Source: Pseudomonadota bacterium
Lineage (GTDB): Bacteria > Pseudomonadota > Gammaproteobacteria > QQUJ01
Direction: 5' to 3'
Length of the DNA stretch: 64,000 bases
NCBI GenBank assembly: GCA_008501635.1
Contig: QQUJ01000010.1
Coordinates: forward strand, 310,001 to 374,000
Below the pieces are notes generated by a model that searched no databases, was not told the DNA's origin, and worked only from the letters and a program-made list of their open reading frames with translations. The translations under genes were made by a program, and so were the position numbers. The first letter of the stretch is position 1. Each line of letters starts with the position of its first letter. Below are positions 1 to 9,216 of this stretch, piece after piece.

Positions 1-533
1 GCTGGTCGTTGGGTGGGCTGATTTGCCAGCAGGTGGCCATCGATTTTCCGCAGCGGGTGGAGCGACTGATCATGGCGAGCAGCACACCGCGCTTCGTGCG
101 GAGTGCCGGGTGGCCGAGCGGTATTGCCCCCGAGGTACTGACCCAGTTCGCCGGCGATCTGGCCGCCGATTTGCGCGGCACTCTGCACCGGTTTCTCGCC
201 CTGGCGTCACGCGGCAGCGACCACGCCCGCGGCGAACTGCGCGCGTTGCGCGAGCGACTCTTGCGTCACGGTGAGCCCGCGCCACGGGCTGTGCAGGGCG
301 GATTGGCGCTGTTGCGTGACACCGATCTGCGTGCCGAGCTGGCACGGATCCGGTGTCCGGCGCTCTGGGTACTGGGAGAGCGCGATCAGCTCGTTCCGGC
401 TTCGGTTCAAGAGGGTCTGTCGCCTTTGATGCCGAAAGGGTGCTGCGCGGTAATCGGCGGTGCTGCGCACGCGCCTTTCCTGTCTCATCGGACCGAGTTT
501 GCGTCCCTTATCGAGGAGTTTGTCTGTTCATGA
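1..533 (+). CDS. bioH: Pimeloyl-[acyl-carrier protein] methyl ester esterase BioH, 5' end missing
   Basis: This is the C-terminal part of an alpha/beta hydrolase that hydrolyses pimeloyl-ACP methyl ester, ending the BioC/BioH route to the pimelate moiety of biotin in the cytoplasm. The frame is open to the left edge. The first readable residues form the nucleophile elbow G-W-S-L-G-G, with the catalytic Ser at bases 6-8, so roughly the first 75-80 residues lie outside the window. A WVLGERDQLVP segment carries the likely acid Asp, and GGAAHAPFLSH carries the catalytic His. The stop overlaps the bioC start (ATGA), showing translational coupling. The assignment to BioH rather than another esterase rests mainly on the bioC-bioD context. 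Confidence 0.9.
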   Translation, partial: WSLGGLICQQVAIDFPQRVERLIMASSTPRFVRSAGWPSGIAPEVLTQFAGDLAADLRGTLHRFLALASRGSDHARGELRALRERLLRHGEPAPRAVQGGLALLRDTDLRAELARIRCPALWVLGERDQLVPASVQEGLSPLMPKGCCAVIGGAAHAPFLSHRTEFASLIEEFVCS

Positions 534-1417
534 ACGGCGCAACCAGCGAACCGCACCTTCTCGACAAGCGTGCGGTGCGTGCAGCATTCAACAGAGCGGC
601 AGCGAGTTACGATGCGGCCGCCGGGCTGCAGCGCGAGGTGGGGGAGCGGCTGCTGGAGCGGCTCGACTGGATCAAATTTCAACCGCAACAGATCCTGGAA
701 CTGGGTTGCGGTACGGGTCACTGCACCCGGATCCTGGAGAGACGTTATCGCAAGGGGCGACTGGTGGCGCTTGATCTGGCCGAGGCTATGTTGGAGCGGG
801 CGCGCCGTGGCGGTGGCTGGTTTCACAAGACCCGCTATCTCTGCGGCGATGCCGAGCGGTTACCTGTAGCCGACGCCAGCGCCGATCTGATCTTCTCCAA
901 TCTTACCCTGCAGTGGTGCAACGATCTGGGTGCCACGTTCCGCGAGTTCCGGCGCGTGTTGCGTCCTGGCGGTGTGGTGCTGTTCAGCACTTTTGGCCCC
1001 GACACCCTGTACGAGCTGCGCGCCGCCTGGGCGGCGGTCGATGAACGCAGTCACGTCAACCGCTTTCTCGATATGCATGACGTGGGCGATGCACTGCTGA
1101 GCGCGGGATTGGGCGATCCGGTGATGGATGTGGATCGGATCCGCATCGACTACCAGAACGTGCGCGCACTGATGTGCGACCTCAAGGCGATCGGTGCCCA
1201 CAACGTGACCGCCGATCGGCCCCCGGGTCTGACCGGGCGCCGTCGGATGGCGGCGGTGGAGCAGGCCTACGAGCCGCTGCGCCGCGAAGGCCTGTTACCG
1301 GCCAGTTACGAGGTGGTCTATGGCCATGCGTGGGGTCTGACGGGCGGGGGCGCTGTCTGTTCCACCGGCCCCGCCGATGAGGTTGCGATCTCACTCGATC
1401 GCCTGCGTGGAAGCTGA
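530..1417 (+). CDS. bioC: Malonyl-[acyl-carrier protein] O-methyltransferase BioC
   Basis: BioC methylates the free carboxyl of malonyl-ACP with SAM, disguising it so that fatty-acid synthase can build pimeloyl-ACP for biotin. The 295-residue protein has the usual N-terminal DKRAVRAAFNRAAASYD segment and SAM motif I, LELGCGTGHCTRIL (about residues 62-75). It also has LDLAEAML (motif II) and a class I methyltransferase core with SNLTLQWCND and LRPGGVVLFSTFGPDTL. The frame is open upstream to 353, but the ATG at 530 overlaps the bioH stop and gives the normal BioC length, so it is chosen. bioD follows 2 bp downstream. Confidence 0.95.
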   Translation: MNGATSEPHLLDKRAVRAAFNRAAASYDAAAGLQREVGERLLERLDWIKFQPQQILELGCGTGHCTRILERRYRKGRLVALDLAEAMLERARRGGGWFHKTRYLCGDAERLPVADASADLIFSNLTLQWCNDLGATFREFRRVLRPGGVVLFSTFGPDTLYELRAAWAAVDERSHVNRFLDMHDVGDALLSAGLGDPVMDVDRIRIDYQNVRALMCDLKAIGAHNVTADRPPGLTGRRRMAAVEQAYEPLRREGLLPASYEVVYGHAWGLTGGGAVCSTGPADEVAISLDRLRGS

Positions 1418-1419
1418 GC

Positions 1420-2091
1420 ATGGGCCAGGGCTTTTTCGTAACCGGAACCGATACGGGCATCGGCAAAACGTTGGTAGCGGCCGCACTGTTGCGTCGCTGG
1501 CGCGAGCTGGGCTGGCGGGTCGGTGCGATGAAACCGGTCGCCTCCGGGTGTCGCCCCACCCCGGAAGGTTTGCGTAACGCGGATGCCGAAAGCCTGCGCG
1601 CCGAATGTACGTTGCCGTTACCGTACGCCAGGATCAACACCTATGCCTTCGAGCCGCCCATCGCGCCGCATATCGCTGCCGCCGAGGCAGGTGAGGAAAT
1701 CCGTCTCGCACCCCTGGTCGAGCGTTGTCGGCAGCTGAGCTCGGAATGCGACCGCTTCGTTGTCGAAGGGGTGGGCGGTTGGTGCGTACCGCTCGGTGAT
1801 GCATTGACCACAGTGGATCTGGCGCGTGAACTCGCCTGCCCCGTGATCGTCGTAGTGGGATTGCGATTGGGGTGCCTCAACCATGCGCTGCTGACGGTCG
1901 AAAGTATCCGGCACTGCGGTCTAACGATGGCGGGTTGGGTGGCCAATACGGCGGATCCAGCCTGTGAACGTCAGGCGGCGTTGGTGGCGACTTTGGAGCG
2001 ACGCTGGGGTTGCGCTCCGCTCGGACGGATTCCCTGGCTGGAGGATCCTTCAAGCCAGCACGCTGCCGTTCATCTGTCCAACCTGCCTTAA
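1420..2091 (+). CDS. bioD: ATP-dependent dethiobiotin synthetase BioD
   Basis: BioD closes the ureido ring of dethiobiotin from 7,8-diaminopelargonate, CO2 and ATP, the penultimate step of biotin synthesis. At 223 residues it is of normal length. The N-terminal P-loop reads VTGTDTGIGKT (about residues 6-16), followed by the substrate Lys region MKPVASGC and the EGVGGWCVPLGD loop. It is the last gene of the visible bioH-bioC-bioD operon. The bioA partner, which makes its substrate, sits 49 kb away on the opposite strand. About 95 bp of noncoding sequence separate it from the next ORF; that gap contains an inverted repeat (cggtttc/gaaaccg) but no T-tract. Confidence 0.96.
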   Translation: MGQGFFVTGTDTGIGKTLVAAALLRRWRELGWRVGAMKPVASGCRPTPEGLRNADAESLRAECTLPLPYARINTYAFEPPIAPHIAAAEAGEEIRLAPLVERCRQLSSECDRFVVEGVGGWCVPLGDALTTVDLARELACPVIVVVGLRLGCLNHALLTVESIRHCGLTMAGWVANTADPACERQAALVATLERRWGCAPLGRIPWLEDPSSQHAAVHLSNLP

Positions 2092-2249
2092 GTGAAAAAG
2101 TTTTTACAGCCTTCTTTGCTTTGTCATCCGCAGCTTACAGACGGTTTCCCGATTCCCCCTCAGAAACCGGTTCTAACTGCTATTGAATGGGTAACGGTGG
2201 CCCGTCGATAATTCGCAATCCTACAATTTCACTAGCGGGTGCTACACGG

Positions 2250-4454
2250 ATGTTGGAGCGCCGTAAAACAAGAAAAATCATCCGGGCGGGTGTGTTGGGG
2301 GCGTTGGGGCTCGCGCTGCTGGCCCTGCTGACGGAATCGTTTCAGGCAGGCCCGCAAGCCGCCCTGATGATGGTGTTCGGCTCGCTTATGAGCGCTACCC
2401 TGTTTTGGAATGTGGGACATCCCGCACGCCCGGCCAGCGATCTTCCCTACCTGCATGAGTCGGGTCTTGCCGCCCTCCCGGGTGGCAACCCGGTACCGTC
2501 GCCCTCCGATCGTGACCTGGAACAGGCGGGTGACGCCGTGGTCCGGCGCCTGGTACCAGGGGCGGGGCGCGATACGCGCTCCCTGCTCGATCTCGCCCAC
2601 CCCGAGGATCGCGATGCCGTGCGCAAGGCGCTACGGCGTATGGTGAGCGGTAGCGATCCGCAGCTGGCTGAACAGCGCTTCTGGGTGGGTCAGGAGGGCT
2701 TCCGCTGGGTGGAGTGGCTGGTTTTTCTGGAAGGCCGTAGCCACCGTTGGCAGGCCCTGGTCAACGATGTGACCGAGCGTCGCCTGCGCGAAGTCACCGT
2801 AAAACGTGGCTGGCAAGTGCTGGAGCAGATCCATTGCGCGGTAATCACCACCGATGCCACAGGCCAGATCACTGGCTGGAACCGCGGGGCGGAGCGGATG
2901 CTGGGTTATCCCTCCGGCGAAGTGGTCGGGCAGCCCCTGGATTCACTTGCCGCGCCCGAGGAGCGGCGCATTCTCCACCGTCGCCTGTCGAAGATCCCTT
3001 CTCCCAAGGCGCCTGCGGTCAATCTGGTGGTGCGATTGCGCCATCGCTACGGGGGCTCGGTTGGCGTGTATCTGGTGATCGCCCCGCAAAGCATGGAGGG
3101 CGGCAGGGCCGCCGGTCTGATTTGCTGTGCCCATGCCCTGGCCAAGATGGGCGATGCCGAACAGGTGCTCAATGTCTCCGGCGAGCGTTACCGCAGCCTC
3201 GTGGAGAGCGCCAGGGATATCATCTTTACGCTTTCGCTGGATGGGCGCATCACCTCGTTGAATCCCGCTTTTGAGGAGGTGACGGGTTGGGGGCGTGAGG
3301 ATTGGCTGGGGCAGTCGCTGATCGATCTGATGCATCCCGAGGATGCCACGGCCGCCAGGCATCAACTCTCGGCGCTGGCCCTGGGAAAAACGCCGCCACG
3401 TTTTACCTTTCGGCTGCGCGCGCAGTTCGGAGCCTGGCTCACCATGGAGATCACGGCCTCGCCCATGTTGAGCAATGCCGAGGCCATCGGGGCGTTCGGG
3501 ATCGTGCGTGATATTACCGAGCGCATCGCTGCAGACGAAGCCCTGCGCGAGAGTGAATCGCGTTTTCGCACCGTGGTGGAGTACGCTGTCGATCCGATTT
3601 TTGTGCACGATCGCAACGGTCAGCTCATCGACGTCAATCATGTTGCCTGCGAGAGCCTCGGATACACACGCGAAGAGATGTTGAGCATGAACATTCGCGA
3701 TATCGATCAACATTGTGAGGATGATGCCTGGGCGTGGAAAGGTCTGGAGCAGGGGCGCACCATCACCCTGGAAACCGAATACTGTCGCCAGGACATGAGC
3801 CGCTTTCCGGTGGAGGTACGGATGGGCCTCATCGAACTGGCGGGCAACGAGCATGTGCTGGCCTTCAGTCGTGATATCACCGAGCGCAAGCTCGCTGAGC
3901 GGCGGCTCGATCATCTGGCGCATCACGATATGCTGACGGGCCTGCCCAACCGACTGCTGTTCAATGATCGCCTCTCACAAACGCTTGTGAAGGCGCAACG
4001 CAGCGGATCGCGGGTCGCGATCTGTTTTCTCGACCTGAACCATTTCAAGGTGGTCAACGATACCCTCGGGCATGCGGTGGGTGATGAGGTGCTCAAGCGC
4101 AGCGCGCAACGCCTGCGTGAGTCCGTTCGTCTGGGTGATACGGTCGCGCGACTCGGCGGGGATGAGTTCATCATTTTGCTCGAAGACGTCAATGGGGCTG
4201 ACGATGCCTCGCTGGTGGCGGCGAAGATATTGTCGCGCTTCGCCAATCCGATCGTCCTGGGCGAAACGCGTATTCGGGTGGGAACGAGTATCGGGATCAG
4301 CGTATTCCCCGATGATGCCGGCGATGCCGATACCCTTATGCGCCACGCTGATGCCGCGATGTACGTGGCCAAACAGCAGGGCGATAACCTGTACCACTGC
4401 TACTCTTCTACGACTGATCTGATCGATCAGGGTGAGTTGAGTCTCGATCACTGA
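2250..4454 (+). CDS. Membrane-anchored multi-PAS diguanylate cyclase (GGDEF)
   Basis: A 734-residue protein likely to make cyclic di-GMP. Two hydrophobic segments near the N-terminus (about residues 10-28 and 36-54) should anchor it in the inner membrane. A PAS-like fold with a HPEDRDAV segment follows (about 95-185), then three clear PAS domains that each open with a predicted helix and a D-x-x-G-x-I/L strand (about 190, 320 and 440), two ending in DITER. The C-terminal GGDEF domain has an intact active-site motif at residues 636-640 and an RLGD inhibitory I-site just upstream, so it should be active and product-inhibited. No EAL domain is present. The frame is open from 2187, but ATG 2250 directly precedes the basic MLERRKTRK start; neither has a strong ribosome site. 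The ligand is unknown. Confidence 0.85.
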   Translation: MLERRKTRKIIRAGVLGALGLALLALLTESFQAGPQAALMMVFGSLMSATLFWNVGHPARPASDLPYLHESGLAALPGGNPVPSPSDRDLEQAGDAVVRRLVPGAGRDTRSLLDLAHPEDRDAVRKALRRMVSGSDPQLAEQRFWVGQEGFRWVEWLVFLEGRSHRWQALVNDVTERRLREVTVKRGWQVLEQIHCAVITTDATGQITGWNRGAERMLGYPSGEVVGQPLDSLAAPEERRILHRRLSKIPSPKAPAVNLVVRLRHRYGGSVGVYLVIAPQSMEGGRAAGLICCAHALAKMGDAEQVLNVSGERYRSLVESARDIIFTLSLDGRITSLNPAFEEVTGWGREDWLGQSLIDLMHPEDATAARHQLSALALGKTPPRFTFRLRAQFGAWLTMEITASPMLSNAEAIGAFGIVRDITERIAADEALRESESRFRTVVEYAVDPIFVHDRNGQLIDVNHVACESLGYTREEMLSMNIRDIDQHCEDDAWAWKGLEQGRTITLETEYCRQDMSRFPVEVRMGLIELAGNEHVLAFSRDITERKLAERRLDHLAHHDMLTGLPNRLLFNDRLSQTLVKAQRSGSRVAICFLDLNHFKVVNDTLGHAVGDEVLKRSAQRLRESVRLGDTVARLGGDEFIILLEDVNGADDASLVAAKILSRFANPIVLGETRIRVGTSIGISVFPDDAGDADTLMRHADAAMYVAKQQGDNLYHCYSSTTDLIDQGELSLDH

Positions 4455-4561
4455 ATTTATCGGAGTACCGGTTTTCTTCCGTGTCCCTGCACCAACAGCG
4501 AGCGAGGGCTGGAGCCGCACGGTAGTATTACCCTTCACATTACCTCTTGAAGGAGCTGCCC

Positions 4562-4978
4562 ATGGCCGCCGATTGCGTTTTCTGCAGAATCGTTGCAGGC
4601 GAAATCCCCTGCTTCAAACTCCACGAGGACGAGACCACGCTGGCATTCATGGACATCAATCCCGCCAACGAGGGGCACGCGCTCATCATCCCCAAGGGGC
4701 ATTGGGCCAATCTGTTTGAGGTTGCGCCCGAAGCGTTGAGCGCCACCGTGCTGGCAGCGCAGCGGATAGCCCTCGCCGTGTCAGAAGTGCTCGATCCGCC
4801 CGGCCTGAACCTTCTACAGTGCAATGGGCCTGCCGCAGCGCAATCGGTGCAGCATTTTCACCTGCATGTGCTGCCGCGGCAGATGGATGATGCGCTCGCG
4901 CTCAACTGGGGAATAAAGCCGGGGGATATGAAAGCGATCGGCGCGTTGGCCGAGCGTATCCGGAGTGCGGTCGTATAA
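4562..4978 (+). CDS. HIT family nucleotide-binding hydrolase
   Basis: A 138-residue histidine-triad protein, related to HinT/Fhit-type nucleotide phosphoramidases and dinucleoside polyphosphate hydrolases. The motif HFHLHVLP, with the catalytic central His, lies near residue 100. An N-terminal CVFCRIVAGEIPC segment resembles the zinc-binding Cys pair of HIT proteins. ATG 4562 is preferred over the upstream TTG at 4547 because an AAGGAG ribosome site lies 7 bases before it. It stands alone between a diguanylate cyclase gene and a terminator. The physiological substrate cannot be inferred. Confidence 0.9.
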   Translation: MAADCVFCRIVAGEIPCFKLHEDETTLAFMDINPANEGHALIIPKGHWANLFEVAPEALSATVLAAQRIALAVSEVLDPPGLNLLQCNGPAAAQSVQHFHLHVLPRQMDDALALNWGIKPGDMKAIGALAERIRSAVV

Positions 4979-5004
4979 AACTGGGGGCGGACGTTGACGA
5001 TAAG

Positions 5005-5040
5005 CGCCCGGGAGGGACGAATCTCACCCAGGCGTTTTTT
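5005..5040 (+). terminator. Rho-independent terminator after the HIT gene
   Basis: CGCCCGGG at 5005-5012 pairs with CCCAGGCG at 5027-5034 with one mismatch. The loop is 14 bases, and six Ts follow directly. It lies 27 bases beyond the HIT stop codon and 16 bases before the convergent ppdK stop, so it should end plus-strand transcription. Confidence 0.75.
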
Positions 5041-5055
5041 ATCGGCGGTGTGCGA

Positions 5056-7725
5056 TCACGATCCTTCGGATTGCGCCAGGGTGGCTTGGGCTGCCGCCAG
5101 GCGCGCGATGGGTACGCGGAAGGGCGAGCAGGAGACATAGTCCAGTCCCACCTTCTGGCAGAAGTGGATCGAGGCAGGGTCTCCCCCGTGTTCGCCGCAG
5201 ATCCCCAGTTTGAGTGAGCTGCGGGTTGCCCGCCCGCGCTCGGCGGCGATCTGGATCAGTTCGCCGACGCCCTCCTGGTCGAGGGTGACAAAGGGGTCGG
5301 CTTCAAATACGCCACGCTCTTCGTAGATCTGCAAAAACCGCCCGGAATCGTCGCGTGACAGTCCAAAAGTGGTTTGGGTCAGATCGTTGGTGCCGAAGCT
5401 GAAGAATTCGGCGCATTCGGCAATCTCACCAGCAAGCAACGCCGCACGCGGCAGTTCAATCATGGTGCCGACGAGGTAACGGATCTGGATGCCGGTCTCC
5501 TCGATGACCTCCTTGGCGACGTCGTCGATTACCTCTTTCAGCAGCTGCAGCTCCTTCCGGGTGCCGACCAGTGGGATCATGATCTCGGGGACTACCGGCT
5601 TGCCGGTTTTGGTCTCCTCAGCGGCCGCTTCAAAGATGGCGCGGGCCTGCATCTCGTAGATCTCCGGGTAGGTCACACCCAGACGACAGCCGCGATGGCC
5701 GAGCATCGGATTGGATTCGTGCAGATCCATGGCGCGACTGCGCAGTACTTCCACATCGACCCCGGCCGAGGCGGCAACCTCCTCCATCTCTTCACGCTTG
5801 TAGGGCAGAAACTCGTGCAACGGCGGATCGAGCAGTCGAATGGTGACCGGCAGACCCTCCATGATCTTGAACAGTTCGAGAAAATCCTGGCGTTGATAGG
5901 GGAGGAGGTGGGCCAGCGCCGCGCGCCGCTCCTGTTCGGTGCTGGAGAGGATCATCTGGCGCATGTGCACGATGCGCTGTGGATCGAAGAACATGTGCTC
6001 GGTGCGGCACAGACCGATGCCCTCGGCACCGAACTGGCGTGCGGCAGCCGCGTCTCTGGGCGTCTCGGCATTGGTGCGTACGGTGAGCGTGCGGATCGCA
6101 TCGACCCACTCCATCAGCACGCCGAAATCGCCAGTGAGTTCGGGTTGGGTCATCTCCACTTCACCGAGCATCACCTGGCCCGTCGAGCCGTCGAGCGTGA
6201 TGATCTCGCCCTGCTTGACGAGGGTGTCTCCCGCCCTGAGGGTTTGTGTCTCGTAGTCGACCTTGAGACTGCCGGCCCCGGCGACACAGGGTGTACCCAT
6301 GCCACGGGCCACGACCGCGGCATGGCTGGTCATGCCGCCGCGCGTGGTGAGGATGCCCTGGGCGACATGCATGCCACCGATGTCTTCGGGGCTGGTCTCG
6401 ATCCGCACCAGAATCACCTTCTCGCCCTGTTCGTGCCAATGCTCGGCGTCTTCGGCGTTGAAGACGATCTTTCCGGTTGCCGCACCGGGGGAGGCAGGCA
6501 GACCCTTGCCGATCACCGTACGCAGCGCCTTGGGATCGAGGGTGGGATGCAGCAGATGGTTGAGCTGTTCGGGGTCGATACGCTGCACCGCCTCCTCACG
6601 GGTGAGCAATCCCTCGTTGGAAAGATCGATGGCGATCTTCAGCGCCGCGCGCGCGGTGCGCTTGCCGTTGCGGGTCTGCAGCATCCACAACTTGCCGCCC
6701 TGGATGGTGAACTCCATGTCCTGCATGTCGCGATAGTGATGCTCGAGCTTGTGGCGGATGGCGTCCAGCTCGGCGAATACACCGGGCATCACCTCCTCCA
6801 TGGCCGGCAGATCACCATCACCGGCTTCACGTTCGGCGATGGTGAGCGGCTGTGGGGTACGGATGCCGGCCACCACATCTTCGCCCTGGGCGTTGACCAG
6901 ATACTCGCCGTAGAAGTGGTTATCGCCGGTGGAGGGATTGCGGGTGAAACAGACGCCGGTGGCGCAGTCGTCACCCATGTTGCCGAAGACCATGGCCTGG
7001 ACGTTGACAGCGGTGCCCCAGTGGGCGGGAATCCCATTGAGTCGACGGTAGGTGATGGCGCGTTGATTCATCCAGCTGCCGAACACAGCTCCGATGGCGC
7101 CCCGTAGCTGTTCGTGAGGGTCTTGTGGAAACTCCCGGTCGAGGATGCTCTGGACGGTTGCCTTATAGTCGACCACCAACTCCTTCCAGTCGTCGGCGCT
7201 CAGATCGGTATCCAGATCGACGCCCTTGGCCCGTTTACGGCGTTCCAGCAGTGCCTCGAAGTGCTCATGGTCGACGCCCAGCACCACGTCGGAATACATC
7301 TGGATGAAACGGCGATAGCTGTCGTAGGCGAAGCGTGGATCGCCGGAGCGCTCCGCGAGTCCGGCGACCGTGGCGTCGTTGAGACCAAGATTGAGTACCG
7401 TGTCCATCATCCCCGGCATCGAAGCGCGGGCACCGGAGCGAACCGAGAGCAGCAACGGGTTTTGCGGGTCGTTGAATCTGGCGCCGACGATTTCCTCGAT
7501 CCGCAGCAGCGCCGCGTCGAGTTGCTCGCTGAGCTCAGCGGGGTACTGTTTGTCATTCTCGTAAAAGGCCGTGCAGACCTCGGTGGTGATAGTGAAACCA
7601 GGAGGAACCGGCAGCCCCAGATTGCACATCTCCGCGAGATTTGCACCCTTGCCGCCGAGCAGATTCTTCATGTCGGCGCGCCCTTCGGCACTCCCGTCCC
7701 CGAAGGTGTAGATCCACTTCGTCAT
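5056..7725 (-). CDS. ppdK: Pyruvate, phosphate dikinase
   Basis: PPDK reversibly converts pyruvate, ATP and phosphate to phosphoenolpyruvate, AMP and pyrophosphate in the cytoplasm, feeding gluconeogenesis or a pyrophosphate-linked glycolysis. The 889 residues match the family length. The N-terminal ATP-grasp domain begins MTKWIYTFGDG and contains KNLLGGKGANLAEM. The phosphohistidine swivel domain has GGMTSHAAVVARGMGTPC with His468. The C-terminal TIM barrel has GLCRTEHMFF and the catalytic GICGEHGGDP with Cys843. Thus all three active regions are intact. It is monocistronic here and convergent with the HIT gene. A long reading frame on the opposite strand (5374-7107) is an artefact of GC-rich codon use. 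Confidence 0.98.
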   Translation of the reverse strand: MTKWIYTFGDGSAEGRADMKNLLGGKGANLAEMCNLGLPVPPGFTITTEVCTAFYENDKQYPAELSEQLDAALLRIEEIVGARFNDPQNPLLLSVRSGARASMPGMMDTVLNLGLNDATVAGLAERSGDPRFAYDSYRRFIQMYSDVVLGVDHEHFEALLERRKRAKGVDLDTDLSADDWKELVVDYKATVQSILDREFPQDPHEQLRGAIGAVFGSWMNQRAITYRRLNGIPAHWGTAVNVQAMVFGNMGDDCATGVCFTRNPSTGDNHFYGEYLVNAQGEDVVAGIRTPQPLTIAEREAGDGDLPAMEEVMPGVFAELDAIRHKLEHHYRDMQDMEFTIQGGKLWMLQTRNGKRTARAALKIAIDLSNEGLLTREEAVQRIDPEQLNHLLHPTLDPKALRTVIGKGLPASPGAATGKIVFNAEDAEHWHEQGEKVILVRIETSPEDIGGMHVAQGILTTRGGMTSHAAVVARGMGTPCVAGAGSLKVDYETQTLRAGDTLVKQGEIITLDGSTGQVMLGEVEMTQPELTGDFGVLMEWVDAIRTLTVRTNAETPRDAAAARQFGAEGIGLCRTEHMFFDPQRIVHMRQMILSSTEQERRAALAHLLPYQRQDFLELFKIMEGLPVTIRLLDPPLHEFLPYKREEMEEVAASAGVDVEVLRSRAMDLHESNPMLGHRGCRLGVTYPEIYEMQARAIFEAAAEETKTGKPVVPEIMIPLVGTRKELQLLKEVIDDVAKEVIEETGIQIRYLVGTMIELPRAALLAGEIAECAEFFSFGTNDLTQTTFGLSRDDSGRFLQIYEERGVFEADPFVTLDQEGVGELIQIAAERGRATRSSLKLGICGEHGGDPASIHFCQKVGLDYVSCSPFRVPIARLAAAQATLAQSEGS

Positions 7726-7897
7726 GACTTGCAGGCCCTTTTATGCAGTTACCCGCTGCGAGCGGGTATCGTTATGTTTACTCAATTCCTTGGGCCGATC
7801 TGCACCCGCGGCTGGTGGGCTGACACGATACCTCAACTTCGAGGGTGGGCCAATCAATCCCGGCCAAACGGGGTGTCGATAGCGCAGATTGCGCAAC

Positions 7898-7930
7898 AAA
7901 AAAAGCCCGGCGCGAAGGCCGGGCTTTTTT
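7898..7930. terminator. Bidirectional terminator between ppdK and rpmG
   Basis: GCCCGGC (7905-7911) and GCCGGGC (7918-7924) form a perfect stem with the loop GCGAAG. It is flanked by seven As on the left and six Ts on the right, so it can act on either strand. Its natural client is the reverse-strand rpmB-rpmG operon, whose last stop codon is 24 bases away. Confidence 0.85.
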
Positions 7931-7947
7931 GGTAGGTGGTGCGTGAT

Positions 7948-8115
7948 CTATTTGATCTTCGCTTCCTTGTAGATCACGTGCTTGCGCACGACAGGGTCGT
8001 ACTTCTTGAACTCGAACTTGTCAGGCGTATTGCGTTTGTTCTTGGTCGTCGTGTAGTAGTGACCGGTTCCCGCCGAGGAGACCAATTTGATCTTGTCGCT
8101 TGCTGACTTCGCCAT
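7948..8115 (-). CDS. rpmG: 50S ribosomal protein L33
   Basis: A 55-residue basic protein of the large ribosomal subunit. The sequence contains the L33 signature region around [20 protein letters not shown] and the C-terminal [19 protein letters not shown]. It lacks the CxxC zinc pairs found in some L33 paralogues, as is usual in proteobacteria. The ATG at 8115 follows AAAGGAGC at good spacing. It lies 15 bp downstream of rpmB, the conserved rpmB-rpmG operon, and ahead of a strong terminator. Confidence 0.97.
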   Translation of the reverse strand: MAKSASDKIKLVSSAGTGHYYTTTKNKRNTPDKFEFKKYDPVVRKHVIYKEAKIK

Positions 8116-8130
8116 AACGATGCTCCTTTA

Positions 8131-8367
8131 TCAGACCTTCTCGCCGCGCTTGCGCATGTCGGCGAGCACGGTGTCGATGCCCTGTTTGTCAATGATGCGC
8201 ATACCCTTGGTGGAGACGCGCAAGCGCACGTAGCGCTTTTCGGCCTCGACCCAGAAGCGGTGGGTATGCAGATTGGGCAGGAAGCGCCGCCGCGTCTTGT
8301 TGTGGGCGTGCGAGACGTTGTTCCCGGTGGTCGGGCGCTTACCCGTGACCTGGCAGACTCTGGACAT
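8131..8367 (-). CDS. rpmB: 50S ribosomal protein L28
   Basis: A 78-residue large-subunit ribosomal protein beginning [12 protein letters not shown], with the typical [18 protein letters not shown] segment and a C-terminal [17 protein letters not shown]. The frame is open upstream, but ATG 8367 gives exactly the usual proteobacterial length. It is first of the rpmB-rpmG pair; the promoter should lie in the 97-bp gap to radC. Confidence 0.97.
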   Translation of the reverse strand: MSRVCQVTGKRPTTGNNVSHAHNKTRRRFLPNLHTHRFWVEAEKRYVRLRVSTKGMRIIDKQGIDTVLADMRKRGEKV

Positions 8368-8464
8368 CGTGAAATCCCTCGAAATTCGACTTTCCGGCAC
8401 CGGGAGTCCCGGCGCAAGGCCGGACTTTATACCAGAATCGCCGCTTCGCCTCAACTGGCACGCT

Positions 8465-9139
8465 TCAGATCAATCCCCGTTCAGCGAGCGAGACGCTCGC
8501 TCCATCGCCGATGATGATGTGGTCCAGCAGGCGTACGTCGATCTGGGCCAGGGTGTCCCGTAACCGATCGGTGAGGGAGCGGTCCGCCGTGCTGGGTTCA
8601 GCGACTCCCGAGGGGTGATTGTGCGCGATGATGAGTGCCGCGGCATTGAGACTCAGGCAGCGGCGCAGTACCTCGCGGGGGTGGACCGAGGCGCCGTTGA
8701 TGGTGCCGCGAAACAGCTCCTCGAAGGCGATGATGCGATGGCGGTTGTCCAGAAACAGCGCGGCGAACACTTCGTAGGGACGGTCGCGCAGGCGCGCGGC
8801 CAGGTAACGGCGGGTGGCGTTGGGATCGGTCAACAGTTCACCTCGCTGCAGCGCTTCACCCATGTGCCGTGACGCCATCTCCAGTACCGCCTGTAGCTGA
8901 GCATACTTGCCGGCACCGAGACCGGGGCGCGCGCAGAACGTGCGGCGATCGGCCTCCAGCAAGGGGCGCAGCCCGCCAAAATCTGCCAATAACTCACGGG
9001 CCAGATCGACGGCGGTTTTACCGGGGAGTCCGGTGCGCAGAAAAATGGCGAGCAGTTCGGCATCGGAAAGCGCCTGCGGGCCGCGTTCCAGCAGTTTCTC
9101 CCGTGGGCGCTCGGCCGCTGGCCAGTCGGTTATGGCCAT
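8465..9139 (-). CDS. radC: RadC family protein with JAB/MPN metalloprotease-like domain
   Basis: A 224-residue RadC/UPF0758 protein. The N-terminus (about residues 1-85) contains a helix-hairpin-helix-like region with [14 protein letters not shown]. The C-terminal MPN domain (about 100-224) has a complete JAMM metal site with [15 protein letters not shown] (His-x-His, Ser, Asp). The old name comes from a repair phenotype later attributed to another gene, and the molecular role remains unsettled. The start is supported by a strong AAGGAGGTG ribosome site. It is divergent from coaBC and lies upstream of rpmB, as in many gammaproteobacteria. Confidence 0.93.
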   Translation of the reverse strand: MAITDWPAAERPREKLLERGPQALSDAELLAIFLRTGLPGKTAVDLARELLADFGGLRPLLEADRRTFCARPGLGAGKYAQLQAVLEMASRHMGEALQRGELLTDPNATRRYLAARLRDRPYEVFAALFLDNRHRIIAFEELFRGTINGASVHPREVLRRCLSLNAAALIIAHNHPSGVAEPSTADRSLTDRLRDTLAQIDVRLLDHIIIGDGASVSLAERGLI

Positions 9140-9216
9140 GACAACACCTCCTTGTGTTTGTTGGCTAACGTTTGAGTACCAGTGTTATCTTATGCGCCGA
9201 ACCGACGGGTGCCAAT

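Noticed and set aside
5374-7107. 577-codon open frame antisense to ppdK
   Set aside because: It lies exactly opposite a complete, motif-rich PPDK gene, shows no recognisable domain, and is the kind of mirror frame that GC-rich codon use creates.
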